This document shows, in pieces, positions 6,727-14,318 of a stretch of 18,755 nucleotides of DNA. Location: positions 1 through 18,755 of the forward strand of contig VBHI01000326.1 of the NCBI GenBank assembly GCA_005881495.1. Direction: 5' to 3'. The stretch is from Chloroflexota bacterium. Its GTDB lineage: Bacteria > Chloroflexota > Ktedonobacteria > Ktedonobacterales > Ktedonobacteraceae. The notes under the pieces are model-generated. The model saw nothing but the letters and a program-made list of their open reading frames with translations, was not told the origin of the DNA and ran no database searches. How positions within the stretch are numbered: position 1 is the stretch's first letter; every line of letters begins with the position of its first letter. A program made the translations under genes and the position numbers.

Positions 6727-7997
6727 TGACGGCAAGAGTTGTGATCACTGGCATGGGAGTGATCTCACCCTACGGTGTGGGTCCGGCTATCCTATGGGAC
6801 AAACTAATGGCCGGGGAGACAGGTCTCAAGGTACTCACGTCCTTTGATACATCGCATATTCAATGTAAAGTTGGCGGTCAATTTTCTGATTTTCGTCCTG
6901 AAAGCTATATAAGTCCTCGTATTGTACGCAAAGTAGATCGTTTCTCTACGCTAGGATTGATCTCTGCTCAGCAGGCGCTGCAAGACGCCGACCTGCTGTT
7001 GGATAATAACAAGCCAACCTGGAGCCAGCAGGAGCATGGAGGAGACCGTGTAGGGATCACGGTTGGCAATAACCTGGGCGGATGGGAATTTGCCGAACGG
7101 GAACTCCGTAATCTCTGGAAGTCAGGACCGCGTGAGGTCAGTCCATATATGGCAACGGCATGGTTTCCGGCAGCTGTTCAAGGCAATGTTGCCATTCAAT
7201 TTGGCATCAAAGGGATTGGGCGCACGTTTCTGAGTGACCGTGCCAGTGGCGCACTCGCGCTTACACACGCGGCAGATTGCCTCATCAGGGGCCGTGCTGA
7301 TATCATGCTTGCAGGAGGCGCTGAGGCACCCTTCTCCCCCTATGCTGCCTTATGCTATGAAACCTCTGGGTTCATGTCAACACGAGCCGCCGACGGTTCA
7401 ACTGATGTCTATCGCCCCTTTGATAGAGCCCATGATGGACTGGTCGCGGCTGAAGGTGCTGCCTTCTTCGTGCTGGAACGTGCAGAGGATGCTCTCAGCA
7501 GAGGGGCAAAAGTGCATGCAGAGGTCGCTGGCTGGGCAACTACGCATGATGGCTATGATTTCGTGCAATGCGCCCCTGATGGGCAACGCTATGCCGCTGC
7601 CATGACGCAAGCCATGGATCAGGCTGGAGTGACCGCAGCTACGCTCGATTGTGTGTTCGCCGCGGGATCAGCGGTACCGGATGAGGATGTTTCTGAAACA
7701 CGAGCCATTCATCTGGCCTTAGGCAATGAGGCTCCGCGTGTGCCAGTCAGTACGCCCAAGTCTGCCTTTGGAAATCTGTTTGGGGCCGCCATGCCTGTCG
7801 ATACGGCAATTGCTTTGCGCTCTATGCAGGAGAAGGTAATTCCAGCAGCGTTACACTTCGATCAACCTGCATCAGGCTGTGATCTAGACTATGTTGCACG
7901 TACTCCCCGTTCCATTGACCGCCTTGACACGTGTCTCGTCAACGCTCGTGGTATCGGGGGTACCAATGCAGTAGTGCTGCTACGGCGTTGGCTTTAG
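6726..7997 (+). CDS. Type II PKS chain length factor (KS-beta)
   Basis: The protein is 423 aa, co-linear with KS-alpha (TARVVITGMGVISPYG). All three catalytic positions are lost at identical residue numbers: Cys to Ala173 (LSDRASGALALTHA), His to Ala313 (VFAAGSAVPDED) and His to Asn350 (KSAFGNLFGAAMP). That identifies it as the non-condensing partner that shapes the chamber and sets chain length. Most described actinobacterial chain length factors carry Gln at the former Cys position; here it is Ala. The overlap with KS-alpha (TAATG) indicates translational coupling. After its stop there is a 95-bp gap before the ACP. Confidence 0.94.
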   Translation: MTARVVITGMGVISPYGVGPAILWDKLMAGETGLKVLTSFDTSHIQCKVGGQFSDFRPESYISPRIVRKVDRFSTLGLISAQQALQDADLLLDNNKPTWSQQEHGGDRVGITVGNNLGGWEFAERELRNLWKSGPREVSPYMATAWFPAAVQGNVAIQFGIKGIGRTFLSDRASGALALTHAADCLIRGRADIMLAGGAEAPFSPYAALCYETSGFMSTRAADGSTDVYRPFDRAHDGLVAAEGAAFFVLERAEDALSRGAKVHAEVAGWATTHDGYDFVQCAPDGQRYAAAMTQAMDQAGVTAATLDCVFAAGSAVPDEDVSETRAIHLALGNEAPRVPVSTPKSAFGNLFGAAMPVDTAIALRSMQEKVIPAALHFDQPASGCDLDYVARTPRSIDRLDTCLVNARGIGGTNAVVLLRRWL

Positions 7998-8092
7998 GGA
8001 GAGCATCTCTTTCTAGAAACCTTGTACAGTGTTACTCGTATGCTGTGCTGATTCTGTCATGTTTGTGTAACACTAGCAGGAGGATATATTCT

Positions 8093-8365
8093 ATGGCTCA
8101 AGAGTTTACGCAAGAAAACGTTTTTGCGCGTGTTGAGAAGATCATTAGTGTGCAGGTTGGCAGTGATACTGCCTTGTCGCCAGGGACCCATTTGCAAGAC
8201 GATCTTGGTATGGATTCTCTAGAACTGGTCGAACTTAGCATAGCGCTAGGGAACGAGTTTGGCATAGAGTTGCCTGATGCAGATGTGCATCGCTGTGCCA
8301 CGTTGAGCGATATTGTCCAGCTTGTACAGAGTGCCGAGTCAGAGGAAAAGGTGAAGAGTGTATGA
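8093..8365 (+). CDS. Acyl carrier protein of the type II PKS
   Basis: The protein is 90 aa from the ATG at 8093, which follows a very strong AGGAGG. The open frame extends further upstream, but that part is non-coding in character. The phosphopantetheine site is Ser42 in DDLGMDSLELVEL. Helix II and the acidic recognition surface (ELSIALGNEFGIELPDAD) are normal. The motif GMDSLELVEL is closer to fatty-acid ACPs than to the LGYDSLALLE of many actinobacterial PKS ACPs. It carries the growing polyketide between KS/CLF and the cyclases. No phosphopantetheinyl transferase or malonyl transferase is encoded in the window, so these must come from elsewhere. Its stop overlaps the next start by 4 nt (ATGA). 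Confidence 0.95.
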   Translation: MAQEFTQENVFARVEKIISVQVGSDTALSPGTHLQDDLGMDSLELVELSIALGNEFGIELPDADVHRCATLSDIVQLVQSAESEEKVKSV

Positions 8366-9237
8366 ACACCTGGCCGAGGCAACAGGTGTGTGAAGTAGCG
8401 GACGGAATCGTGACGATTGTGCATGGACACGGAGAGGTGGGTGTGGCGAATGCTTCCTTTATTGTCGAAGGGAAGCGAGCCATGGTGATCGATACCATGA
8501 CCTTTCCAGAGATGGCAGCAGGCATTGTGCATGAGATTGCGCGTCGCGGCGCACATGTCGATGCCGTCTTAAACACGCATCATCATATCGACCATGTCGG
8601 GGGTAATACACTCTTCGCCGACGTGCCTATTGTCGCTCATCCCGCCTCGGTTCAAGCACTACAACAATTGGGGCTTCCTGCTGCACGCTATGATCGTTTG
8701 ATGCCTCAATTTCGTGGCCGCTTCGACACACTTGCATTGTCGATGCCAGCATCCAGGCTCGATCAGCTCGTACCACCTCACGGAGGAATGGTACGTGCTT
8801 TTACGGCAGCGCATACTCCTGCTGACCTGGCCGTGTGGTTCCCCACATCGCGTGTCTTAATCGCGGGTGACCTTTGTTTCATTGGGGTGACACCACTGGC
8901 AGTCAATGGTCTTATTTCGGGATGGATAGCAGCGCTCGATGCTTTGATTGCACTCCAACCAGCAGTGGTCGTTCCTGGACATGGTCCTATTGGAACTGGA
9001 GAGGACCTCAGAGTATTGCAAGATTATTTTCTCGCTATCCAGTGTATAGGACGAGCAGCCGTTACACAAAACCAATCCTCTCAGGACGCTCTGGCGCTCC
9101 TGGATACAGGCCCACTCGCCGAGTGGATTGAGCCTGAGAGGCACTTGATCAATCTCGAACGGGCTATGCAGGAGGCAGCTGGCGAAATTCATCAGATGAA
9201 CCTCTCTGCAATGCCGCCCAGTACACGACAACCGTAA
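8362..9237 (+). CDS. Metallo-beta-lactamase-fold polyketide cyclase/thioesterase
   Basis: The protein is 291 aa with a complete set of zinc ligands: HxHxDH in NTHHHIDHVGG (His73, His75, Asp77, His78), His151 (AAHTPADL), Asp170 (IAGDLCF) and His207 (VPGHGPI). MBL-fold proteins of this length take part in aromatic polyketide pathways, for example the second-ring cyclase ActIV of actinorhodin and the discrete thioesterases that release fungal anthraquinone precursors. Position inside the PKS operon, with a 4-nt overlap with the ACP gene, supports action on the ACP-bound chain: a later-ring cyclisation, hydrolytic release, or both. Which one cannot be told from sequence. Confidence 0.85.
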   Translation: MNTWPRQQVCEVADGIVTIVHGHGEVGVANASFIVEGKRAMVIDTMTFPEMAAGIVHEIARRGAHVDAVLNTHHHIDHVGGNTLFADVPIVAHPASVQALQQLGLPAARYDRLMPQFRGRFDTLALSMPASRLDQLVPPHGGMVRAFTAAHTPADLAVWFPTSRVLIAGDLCFIGVTPLAVNGLISGWIAALDALIALQPAVVVPGHGPIGTGEDLRVLQDYFLAIQCIGRAAVTQNQSSQDALALLDTGPLAEWIEPERHLINLERAMQEAAGEIHQMNLSAMPPSTRQP

Positions 9238-9263
9238 TGGTACAGATGAAAGGAAAATGAACA

Positions 9264-9728
9264 ATGCCTCAAGCCAAAGCTTCTATCACCATTCGTGGCG
9301 ACGCTGATCGGATTTTCGCCATCACCAACGATATTGCACGGTGGCCTGAACTCTTCAAAGAGTATAGCCATGCACGTATACTTTCATCGCAGCGCGATGG
9401 ACGGTTTGCGAAGCTCGAATTTGAGTTGACGAACGAGGAAGGGCAAACATGGCGCTCATGGCGTATTCTGGATTTCCAGGAGCGCGTTGCCATTGCCCAA
9501 CGAGGCACGCCAAAGTTTCCGTTTCTCTACATGCATCTCACCTGGTTGTATGAGCCTGTCGAAAATGGCGTGCTCATGACCTGGATTCAGGACTTTGAGG
9601 CAGACCCGAATGCGCCTCTTACAAATGAACAGGTACTTGCACGCATGGTCAGCCATATGCAGAACAATCAAGAGCACTTCAAGCAGGTGCTTGAGAGCCA
9701 GGAATATATGGCTGCTGACATGGCATAG
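9264..9728 (+). CDS. Aromatase/cyclase, SRPBCC fold (TcmN N-domain type)
   Basis: The protein is 154 aa, a single START/SRPBCC domain like the N-terminal domain of TcmN, the WhiE ORFVI-type enzymes and ZhuI. Recognisable blocks are FAITNDIARWPELFKEYS, QTWRSWRILD, RGTPKFPFLYMHLTWLYE and LMTWIQDFEADPNAPL. Residues matching the TcmN pocket positions reported in the literature are present: Tyr34 (Tyr35), Arg67 (Arg69) and Asn134/135 (Asn136). It should bind the nascent poly-beta-ketone and direct the first ring closure(s) and aromatisation. A monodomain enzyme with no ketoreductase in the operon fits an unreduced chain. AAAGGA lies 9 nt before the start. The gene is followed 70 bp later by a methyltransferase, the same order as the two domains of TcmN. 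Confidence 0.92.
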   Translation: MPQAKASITIRGDADRIFAITNDIARWPELFKEYSHARILSSQRDGRFAKLEFELTNEEGQTWRSWRILDFQERVAIAQRGTPKFPFLYMHLTWLYEPVENGVLMTWIQDFEADPNAPLTNEQVLARMVSHMQNNQEHFKQVLESQEYMAADMA

Positions 9729-9798
9729 CGTCAGGGAACGCAATACCTTGTACCCCTACCAAAGGCAAAGCAAAGCATGTAAGAATGGGAGAAGCTAA

Positions 9799-10842
9799 AT
9801 GCATGATTCCAGCGAGGAGCCTGTGGAAGCAAAGCCAGTGCAGCGTGCAATACCGCGTCTCACCCCCAGCCCTATCATCGAAACAACCTGGGCCTTTGCC
9901 CAAAGCTGCATTCTGCTCGCTGCCGTCGAGCTTGATCTGTTTACGCGGATCGCGCAAGGCATGAACACGCCAGGAATACTAGCGCACCATGCTGAGGCAT
10001 CAGAAAATGCCCTGAGACGCTTGCTGGCAGCCCTGAGCGTCATGGGCTTTTTGCAGCGCAACGGAGACAACTACACATTGACACCATTGAGCGAACGTTT
10101 CTTAGTGCGGAGTCAGAAATCGTACATGGGCGACGTGGTATTGCAGAACCGCCAGGAATGGGATGCCTGGATACATCTCTCAGATGTTGTGCGCACAGGT
10201 CAGGCGGTCCGTTTCATCAACGAAGAGCCGCTTGGTGGTCCCTTCTTTGCGCCTCTGGATGAATATCTCTTTCCTCTGATTCACCCACTGATGCACATGA
10301 TTTGTCAGCGCCTGGAAGTTGGGTCACACCCTCGTGGTATGCAGGTGCTTGACCTGGGAGCCGGTACCGCTCCGGGAGCCATCGCAGCTCTGGAACTGAA
10401 TGCAGATGCTCATGCAGTGGCAGTGGACTTTCCCGAAGCACTAGCTCGAGCACAGGTATACGCCCGGAACCATGGCGTTGACAATCGGTTAGAGTATTGG
10501 CCTGCTCAGCTTGAGACCATTGAGTTGCCGCCACGACGCTTTGACCTGATCTTTGTCAGCCACGTGTTCCGCATTCTGGGCGAGGAGCACACGCAGCGGC
10601 TAATTCATCAATGCTATCATTCTCTCACACCTGGTGGGAGAATGGTAGTGATTGAGACCTATAACGAGCAAGGGACGAAGCTCTTTCCGTATATCGTGTC
10701 CTTGAACATGCTAGTCAACACGCGGAACGGCGATACGTTTACCTCGCAACAGATGCAAGAGTGGCTCTCTACAGCAGCATTTCAGATTGAAGCGTGGCCG
10801 AATGTGGGGCCGGACCTGGTGTTGGTTGCCACACGTCCATAA
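9799..10842 (+). CDS. SAM-dependent O-methyltransferase 2 (polyketide tailoring)
   Basis: The protein is 347 aa with the same build as methyltransferase 1: winged-helix dimerisation part (about 25-105, LTPLSERFLVRS), a shared GPFFAPLDEYLFPLIHP segment, the SAM loop QVLDLGAGTAPG (182-193) and VAVDFPEAL (207-215). The classical HVLHDW motif is HVFRILGEE here, giving Arg258 at the usual catalytic His position, as in the paralogue. The conserved C-terminal NMLVNTRNGDTFT matches NTAQGHIWT of methyltransferase 1. A GGAG precedes the ATG at 9799. Its place right after the aromatase mirrors the C-terminal methyltransferase domain of bifunctional TcmN. It probably methylates a hydroxyl of the cyclised product. 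Confidence 0.87.
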   Translation: MHDSSEEPVEAKPVQRAIPRLTPSPIIETTWAFAQSCILLAAVELDLFTRIAQGMNTPGILAHHAEASENALRRLLAALSVMGFLQRNGDNYTLTPLSERFLVRSQKSYMGDVVLQNRQEWDAWIHLSDVVRTGQAVRFINEEPLGGPFFAPLDEYLFPLIHPLMHMICQRLEVGSHPRGMQVLDLGAGTAPGAIAALELNADAHAVAVDFPEALARAQVYARNHGVDNRLEYWPAQLETIELPPRRFDLIFVSHVFRILGEEHTQRLIHQCYHSLTPGGRMVVIETYNEQGTKLFPYIVSLNMLVNTRNGDTFTSQQMQEWLSTAAFQIEAWPNVGPDLVLVATRP

Positions 10843-10849
10843 TTCAGTA

Positions 10850-10879
10850 TCCTGGTTGGTATCCAGGACTGATTCAGTC
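10850..10879. other. Small stem-loops between methyltransferase 2 and the monooxygenase
   Basis: TCCTGG/CCAGGA (10850-10855 with 10863-10868, 7-nt loop) and GACTG-ATT-CAGTC (10867-10879) overlap, so they are mutually exclusive in RNA. They are short; a role in RNA processing or coupling is speculative. Confidence 0.25.
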
Positions 10880-10904
10880 TCCAGGTATGGAAGAAAGGAA
10901 GTAT

Positions 10905-11243
10905 ATGACGACTATTACGCCGCATACGAAACAATGCACCTTGATTAATGTCTTCACCGTCTCCCCTGAGCAGCAACAGGAGTTGGTCGATACCTTAGTT
11001 GCAGCAACAGAGCAGGTGATACGAGCGTTGCCAGGGTTTATTTCTGCCAACATCCATAAAAGCGTCGATGGAGTCCGTGTCACCAACTATGCACAGTGGG
11101 AGAGTGTGGCAGCGCTTGAGGCGATGTTAAAGAATCCTGAAGCTAGTAAACACATCAACAAATGTCGGGAACTCGCAGAACACATCGACTTTCATCTGTA
11201 CACCGTTGAGCACTGTAGCACAACAGCAACTGTCGCTGGATGA
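10905..11243 (+). CDS. ABM-family monooxygenase (TcmH/ActVA-Orf6 type)
   Basis: The protein is 112 aa from the ATG at 10905, with AAGGA 5 nt upstream; the open frame extends upstream but lacks a ribosome site. It has the small ferredoxin-like fold pattern of antibiotic-biosynthesis monooxygenases: TLINVFTVSPEQQQELVD, then an amphipathic helix, then LPGFISANIHKSVDGVRV and TNYAQWESVAALEAML. These cofactor-free enzymes oxidise aromatic polyketides to quinones (TcmH, ActVA-Orf6). In this operon it is the obvious candidate for oxidising the cyclised, methylated ring system. Confidence 0.88.
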   Translation: MTTITPHTKQCTLINVFTVSPEQQQELVDTLVAATEQVIRALPGFISANIHKSVDGVRVTNYAQWESVAALEAMLKNPEASKHINKCRELAEHIDFHLYTVEHCSTTATVAG

Positions 11244-11344
11244 GGGAGGCTCCCGTCGCCTATCACACAAATGTTCAACGGGCACTGAACGCTACCACTG
11301 TTCCCTGGACGTACTGCTTTATTGCGTAAAAGGAGGGAAGCATC

Positions 11345-13090
11345 ATGATTCAACCATGCCAACGCCTGACGGGTGAGCAACTTGCTGGGTGGGTACCCAA
11401 GAAAACGTCTGCCCCAGACTACGAAGTACTCTGTCTCCCCAATGTGTCTATCCCCTTAGCCGATGGTACCGTTCTGTCTGGTGACCTCTACCGTCCCAAG
11501 GCAGATGGCTCCTATCCTGCTCTCATCGCATGGTCTCCGTATACGAAAGAACTTCAGAGCACCGGGCTTCCTCTCCCTATAAACGAAGTCGGTGTGGTCG
11601 GATATATTGTGACACGTGGTTATTGTCATCTGACGGTGAACGCGAGGGGAACAGGAAAATCAGCTGGGTGTCGCGTCGAGTCGTTCTCTCCCTGTGAGCA
11701 AAAGGATGTCGCTGAGGTCATCGAATGGGCCGCAGGACAGCCCTGGTGCGACGGCAATATCGGCATGGTAGGTATGTCCTATTTCGCCGCTATCCAATAT
11801 CTCGCTGCTGCGCAACATCCCCCCCATTTGAAGGCGATTTTCCCCTACTTGGGGTTCACCGATCTCTATCGGCATTTCGTCTCACGTGGGGGTACCTTTC
11901 ATTCTGATTTTTTCGCCACGTATTACACGTTTGTCGGAGCAACGCAAAAGGTCACAGTGCCACCGAGAGTGCGGCATGCGTTGGGGTACCTGCTGAACCG
12001 GCAATGGGTGCAGTCGTTCATCATGCGTCTCTTCTTCCTCAATAGAACGAAGATGCCTGGACGCCTGCATCCAGAAGAATCGTGGGCACGTAGCTTTGCC
12101 ACGCTTGCCTTCGATGAACCTTTTGACGGCCCATTCTACCGGGAAAAATCAGCCTGGCCCGTCTTGGCCCGCATACAAATTCCCGTCTGCATTGGGACGA
12201 ATTGGGGCAACCCTGGCTTGCACATGAAAGGGGCATTTCAGGCGTGGCACAGCATCCACGCGCCTAAGAAACTCTTTATCGGCCCCCCCGATGCGAGATG
12301 GCCGTGGGCAAATTACCAGGAGGAGATGCTTGCGTGGTACGACCACTATCTCAAAGGCATCGATACGGGCATCGAGGAACAACCCCCTGTCCGCTACTGG
12401 CTCCAGGGTGCCAATCAATGGAGAACCGCCCAGGGTTGGCCCATTCCGGGTGCGAAGAAACAGCGGTGCTATCTCGAGCTCCATGCTGACAATGCACACG
12501 CGGAGCAGGACCTGCAAACTGCGCCACCGGCGCAGGAGTCCTCACTCTCCTTTGTTGCCATACCGCGCCATATGCTGTACCCGAAAGTCCTAGATCGCTA
12601 CGAGGCGCAAGTGTTGCGCTACGCAACACGGCTTTTTCAAAAGGATACCGAGGTGACAGGTCCGATCCGTTTGCAGCTCAGGCTGGCGTCGACAGCTATA
12701 GATACGCACATTATCGCTCGCGTGAGCGACGTTGCGCCCGATGGAAAACGGCAAAAGCTTTCGTTCGGGTGGCTAGAGGCTTCTCATCGAAAGGTCGACG
12801 AGGAACTTTCCCGGCCCGACGAGATCATTCACGAGCATAGGAACGCTGACCCTCTCACTCCGGGGGAACCCGTCATCGTCACCTTCAGCTTAACGCCCAC
12901 TTCCAATCTGTTCAGGAAAGGACATCGCCTCCTCCTGGAGATCGCGAGCCAACCGGATCTGCTGGAAACCAACGCGTTCGAGGGCTTTATTTTCTTTCCG
13001 TACGATGCCCCCCCCTATCCTGCACGAAACACGATCTTTCATGGAGGGAGCAATCCTTCATATATAGAATGGGAGGTGTGCAACACGTGA
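11345..13090 (+). CDS. CocE/NonD-family (S15-like) alpha/beta hydrolase
   Basis: The protein is 581 aa, full length for the family: an alpha/beta-hydrolase domain with a helical insertion, then a C-terminal jelly-roll (about 370-581). The N-terminal PLADGTVLSGDLYRP and VNARGTGKSAG are typical. The nucleophile is Ser145 in GMVGMSYFAA. The canonical acid and base are not obvious: the region that usually holds W-x-D-x-G reads NWGNPGLHMKG (286-296), and the block that often carries GPWxH reads FIGPPDARWPW. It may use a rearranged triad. Family members hydrolyse esters or amides, including acyl-enzyme cocaine and X-Pro peptide substrates. It follows the monooxygenase by 101 bp with AGGAGGG upstream, so it is probably the last gene of the operon. 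A role in product release or ester removal is inference. Confidence 0.82.
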   Translation: MIQPCQRLTGEQLAGWVPKKTSAPDYEVLCLPNVSIPLADGTVLSGDLYRPKADGSYPALIAWSPYTKELQSTGLPLPINEVGVVGYIVTRGYCHLTVNARGTGKSAGCRVESFSPCEQKDVAEVIEWAAGQPWCDGNIGMVGMSYFAAIQYLAAAQHPPHLKAIFPYLGFTDLYRHFVSRGGTFHSDFFATYYTFVGATQKVTVPPRVRHALGYLLNRQWVQSFIMRLFFLNRTKMPGRLHPEESWARSFATLAFDEPFDGPFYREKSAWPVLARIQIPVCIGTNWGNPGLHMKGAFQAWHSIHAPKKLFIGPPDARWPWANYQEEMLAWYDHYLKGIDTGIEEQPPVRYWLQGANQWRTAQGWPIPGAKKQRCYLELHADNAHAEQDLQTAPPAQESSLSFVAIPRHMLYPKVLDRYEAQVLRYATRLFQKDTEVTGPIRLQLRLASTAIDTHIIARVSDVAPDGKRQKLSFGWLEASHRKVDEELSRPDEIIHEHRNADPLTPGEPVIVTFSLTPTSNLFRKGHRLLLEIASQPDLLETNAFEGFIFFPYDAPPYPARNTIFHGGSNPSYIEWEVCNT

Positions 13091-13283
13091 CGTGAGAGGC
13101 CTCGAGTGTTCTCCGTTGCTCCATCTGGGCCTTTGAAGCTATCTCTACACTTCTTCTCGTTCTTCTTCACTTGGCCCTTGGAGCAGTCTGAGCATCGTTT
13201 CCCGCTCCTGCCAGCCGGGCTGTATATTAATTGATAAGGGAAGTCGCTATACTGTAACAACAATGCAATCGGGGTCCATAATG

Positions 13284-13304
13284 ACGCTGCTCTAGAAACA
13301 GCGT
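13284..13304. other. Hairpin in the leader of the LLM oxidoreductase gene
   Basis: ACGCTG and CAGCGT form a 6-bp stem with a 9-nt loop, ending 26 nt before the GTG start. A TATACT hexamer (13248-13253) upstream could be a -10, but I see no matching -35, so the promoter of this gene is not secure. Confidence 0.3.
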
Positions 13305-13329
13305 TCCACCACAGCAAAGGAGAATCTCA

Positions 13330-14253
13330 GTGCAACGACCGTTTCGATTTGGGGTAGTGACTGAGCGTGCCCATTCGGGGGCCGAGTGGCGAGAGAAAGC
13401 GAGGAGAGCTGAGGAGCTTGGCTACAACACGTTCCTGGTGCCGGATCACAGTGAGAAAGATATCGCTCCCATAGCGGCGATGATGGCCGCCCTCGATGCG
13501 ACAACCAGGCTTCGCGTTGGTAGCTTCGTCTTTAACAATGATCTTCGTAATCCAACAATTCTAGCCAAGGAGGTAGCGACGCTCGACCTCTTTTCTGAAG
13601 GTCGATTTGAGTTTGGCCTCGGGGCTGGATACCTTTTGGCGGATTATGAGCAGACAGGGATTGCTTTCGAGAGCGCAGGAGTTCGCATTAGCCGTTTCGA
13701 GGAAGCTCTGCGCCTCATCAAACAGCTCTTCGTCGAGGAGGTGGTGAATTTCTCCGGCACCTTCTATACCGCTGACCAAACGAAGGGATTGCCCATACCC
13801 GTACAGAAGCCGCACCCCCCCGTGTATGTGGGGGGAGGGGGACAGCGAGTCCTCTCACTGGCTGCAAGAGAAGCCGATATTGTCGGTTTTGCGCCAAAAA
13901 ATAGCCAAAAAGGGCTAGATTTTGGTGATGCAACTGCTCGCTGCACCGCAAATAAGGTAGAATGGGTCCGTACAGCGGCAGGGGAGCGTTTCACCTCCCT
14001 CGAACTGAGCTGCATCGTCTTTCGTGTCATTGTAACCAATGACCGAGCCCAGGCACTTCAGCGAGCAGCAGGGTATATGGGCTTGTCTGGAGAAGAGGTG
14101 GCAGGGTCCCCACACGTGCTGATCGGAACGACCGATCAAATAGCCGAGGATTTGCAGACGCGCCGTTCGCTCTACGGGATCTCTTATATCGAGGTCCTCG
14201 AGGAGTATATGGAGTTGTTCGCACCGGTTGTGGCCCGCTTAGCCGGTACATAG
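13330..14253 (+). CDS. LLM-class flavin/F420-dependent oxidoreductase
   Basis: The protein is 307 aa, starting at GTG (AAAGGAG 7 nt upstream). It has the luciferase-like TIM-barrel pattern: N-terminal FRFGVVTERAHSGAEW, AEELGYNTFLVPDH, TTRLRVGSFVFNNDLRNP, then AKEVATLDLFSEGRFEFGLG and the phosphate-binding region PVYVGGGGQRVLSLAA. It resembles the TIGR03621-type F420-dependent group in length and order. It would reduce or oxidise a substrate with F420 or FMN. It is separated from the hydrolase by 239 bp and has a non-ATG start, so it is probably a separate transcript. A role in tailoring the polyketide is possible but not shown. Confidence 0.83.
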   Translation: MQRPFRFGVVTERAHSGAEWREKARRAEELGYNTFLVPDHSEKDIAPIAAMMAALDATTRLRVGSFVFNNDLRNPTILAKEVATLDLFSEGRFEFGLGAGYLLADYEQTGIAFESAGVRISRFEEALRLIKQLFVEEVVNFSGTFYTADQTKGLPIPVQKPHPPVYVGGGGQRVLSLAAREADIVGFAPKNSQKGLDFGDATARCTANKVEWVRTAAGERFTSLELSCIVFRVIVTNDRAQALQRAAGYMGLSGEEVAGSPHVLIGTTDQIAEDLQTRRSLYGISYIEVLEEYMELFAPVVARLAGT

Positions 14254-14318
14254 GTCGGGGCATGCAAATATTTGTTACGTAATGTTCTTTTTGTAGAGAA
14301 GAAGGAGAGTGTTGCCCT

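Noticed and set aside
7931..8092. N-terminal extension of the ACP overlapping the CLF gene
   Set aside because: Composition is not ACP-like and the AGGAGG directly before 8093 marks the real start.
13231..13253. Possible promoter for the LLM oxidoreductase (TTGATA and TATACT)
   Set aside because: The two hexamers are only 11 bp apart, too close for a sigma70 promoter; no other -35 fits.
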